Origin: DTU063 sp001512695
GTDB taxonomy: Bacteria > Bacillota > Thermosediminibacteria > Thermosediminibacterales > Tepidanaerobacteraceae
Assembly: GCA_049658265.1 (NCBI GenBank)
Contig: JBASOM010000053.1
Span: 1-41,019, forward strand
DNA length: 41,019 nucleotides
Direction of reading: 5' to 3'
How positions within the stretch are numbered: the first letter of the stretch is position 1; the number at the start of each line of letters is the position of its first letter. Shown here in pieces: positions 39,961 to 41,019 of the stretch. Made by a program: the position numbers and the translations under genes. The notes under the pieces were generated by a model that worked only from the letters and a program-made list of their open reading frames with translations, was not told the DNA's origin and did no database searches.

Positions 39961-41019
39961 CGCTTGATTTTCCCTTTCGAATTTTTCGAGGAATGCGACC
40001 AATGCTTCGACGCCTTCCTTGGGCATGGCATTGTAGATGGATGCCCGTAAGCCGCCCACACTCCTATGGCCCTTCAGGTTGTCAAAGCCGGCCTCTTTAG
40101 TTGCTGCTACCACTTTTGCATCAAGCTCCTTGTCTCCCGTCGTGAAGGTTACATTCATCAAGGAGCGGTATTTCTTTTCCACCGTTCCCTTAAACATCTT
40201 GCTGCTGTCCAGAAAATCATACAGAACTGCAGCCTTTTCTTCATTTCGCTTTTGCATTACAGCAAGGCCACCCATGTTTTTGAGATATTTGAAGACCTTG
40301 CCGCAAACATATATGCTCCAGCAGTTAGGGGTATTGTAAAGGGAACCGCTCTCTGCGTGTATGTCATAGCGCATATAGGTAGGCACAATGTCATCCAAAT
40401 CTTTTCTAATAAGGTCTTCCCTTATGATTACAATTACCAGGCCGGCGGGGCCAACGTTTTTTTGCACCCCGGCGTAGATTAGGCCGTAGTCTGAAACATT
40501 GCAGGGTTTTGACAGAAACATTGAGGACTGGTCCGCAACCAAAATCTTGCCCTTGGTGTTTGGGAGCTCTTGAAATGTTGTGCCATGTATCGTTTCGTTT
40601 TCACAGATGTAAACATAGTCGGCATCGGGATCCACGGGCAGGTCCGAACAATCGGGGATATAGCTGTAATTTTTGTCCTTGCTGCTTGCCAGCAGATTGG
40701 CTTTTCCGTATTTCTGTGCTTCTTCATAGGCTTTTTTCGACCATGCACCGGTTACTATATAGTCGGCAATGCCGTTTTTCATAAGATTCATCGGTACCAT
40801 TGCAAACTGCAGCGTGGCGCCGCCCTGGACGAACAGCACCTTGTAATTATCTGGGATGTTCATGAGCTCACGCAAATCCGTTTCCGTCTCGTCGATGATA
40901 TCCTGGAAAACCTTGGAGCGGTGGGACATCTCCATGACGCTCATGCCGCTGCCTCTGTAGTTTAAGACTTCACCAGCAATCTCTTCAAGAACCTCAACCG
41001 GCATCATGGCAGGACCTGC
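39958..41019 (-). CDS. serC: Phosphoserine aminotransferase, N-terminus cut by window edge
   Basis: A fold-type I PLP enzyme that makes 3-phosphoserine from 3-phosphohydroxypyruvate and glutamate in serine synthesis. Recognisable motifs are NYRGSGMSVMEMSHRS near the N-terminus, FVQGGATLQFAMVPMNL, and the PLP-lysine region DYGLIYAGVQKNVGPAGLV. The frame has no start before the right edge: the codons before the first ATG read AGPA, the middle of the family motif FSAGPAMLP, so about 10 residues lie outside. The stop codon is provided by a 31-bp repeat copy. Confidence 0.96.
   Translation of the reverse strand, partial: AGPAMMPVEVLEEIAGEVLNYRGSGMSVMEMSHRSKVFQDIIDETETDLRELMNIPDNYKVLFVQGGATLQFAMVPMNLMKNGIADYIVTGAWSKKAYEEAQKYGKANLLASSKDKNYSYIPDCSDLPVDPDADYVYICENETIHGTTFQELPNTKGKILVADQSSMFLSKPCNVSDYGLIYAGVQKNVGPAGLVIVIIREDLIRKDLDDIVPTYMRYDIHAESGSLYNTPNCWSIYVCGKVFKYLKNMGGLAVMQKRNEEKAAVLYDFLDSSKMFKGTVEKKYRSLMNVTFTTGDKELDAKVVAATKEAGFDNLKGHRSVGGLRASIYNAMPKEGVEALVAFLEKFERENQA

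Noticed and set aside
1..41019. tRNA, rRNA, CRISPR array, prophage or complete insertion sequence
   Set aside because: No cloverleaf-like sequences, no spaced direct-repeat array, no integrase, capsid or transposase frame were seen; the intein is the only homing element.

Overview
The window looks like chromosome from a spore-forming, anaerobic, moderately low-GC Firmicute of the class Clostridia. This rests on the ctsR-mcsA-mcsB-clpC-radA stress block, a bofA/yaaL sporulation-linked pair, a four-subunit pyruvate:ferredoxin oxidoreductase, a B12-dependent (class II) ribonucleotide reductase, many strong GGAGG-type ribosome sites and frequent TTG/GTG starts. Species cannot be fixed from this sequence alone; a thermophilic Clostridia lineage is a guess.

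Layout. 1-225: tail of a MazG-like pyrophosphohydrolase. 284-6390: heat-shock/proteolysis operon on the minus strand (ctsR, mcsA, mcsB, clpC, then radA behind an intrinsic terminator), with a sigma-A promoter and an adjoining CtsR operator. 6429-8834: a small basic orphan protein and a second-type EF-G. 9002-11956: a c-di-AMP (ydaO) riboswitch with terminator controlling an OpuC-like compatible-solute ABC importer. 11982-13503: guaB with its promoter. 13637-14170: a manganese (yybP-ykoY) riboswitch controlling a half-size GDT1/UPF0016 manganese exporter. 14246-16671: a sodium:solute symporter, a 40-residue membrane peptide and a 5-formyl-THF cyclo-ligase-like protein. 16843-18036: a DAACS-type symporter. 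18313-23554: a YknXYZ/MacAB-like efflux system (ATPase, FtsX-like permease, HlyD adaptor) divergent from a TetR regulator, with a matched operator on each of the two promoters. 23701-28129: a HAD phosphatase and NrdJ, which carries a 414-residue LAGLIDADG intein directly before its radical cysteine. 28435-29049: a 41-residue rubredoxin-like protein plus PerR/Fur under a Per-box. 29193-29412: a 31-residue orphan gene with its own promoter and terminator. 29423-30316: a patatin-like phospholipase. 30455-33525: porCDAB. 33903-36197: bofA, yaaL and an F420-ligase-like protein. 36366-37247: a DUF2935 protein. 37317-39387: arsR-ABC ATPase-ABC permease with paired operators. 39551-39857: a decayed flavin-binding (PPOX/NimA-like) gene. 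39958-end: serC, cut by the window edge.

Gene-poor stretches over 300 bases. 8835-9272 holds a promoter and the c-di-AMP riboswitch, with nothing clear in 8835-9001. 13431-13867 holds the guaB promoter and the manganese riboswitch. 28130-28434 holds an NrdR-like box and a terminator. 33526-33902 holds a weak promoter, two long-range inverted repeats and a terminator.

Theme. The window is dense in readable regulation: two riboswitches (c-di-AMP, Mn2+) and four self-contained repressor loops (CtsR, TetR, PerR, ArsR), each with visible operators. I found no wholly new multi-gene system. The most unusual items are the Gln-ended intein placed between the catalytic Asn and radical Cys of NrdJ, two uncharacterised micro-proteins (40 and 31 residues), a dispersed 31-bp hairpin repeat (one copy supplies the serC stop codon), and the long inverted repeats upstream of porC.
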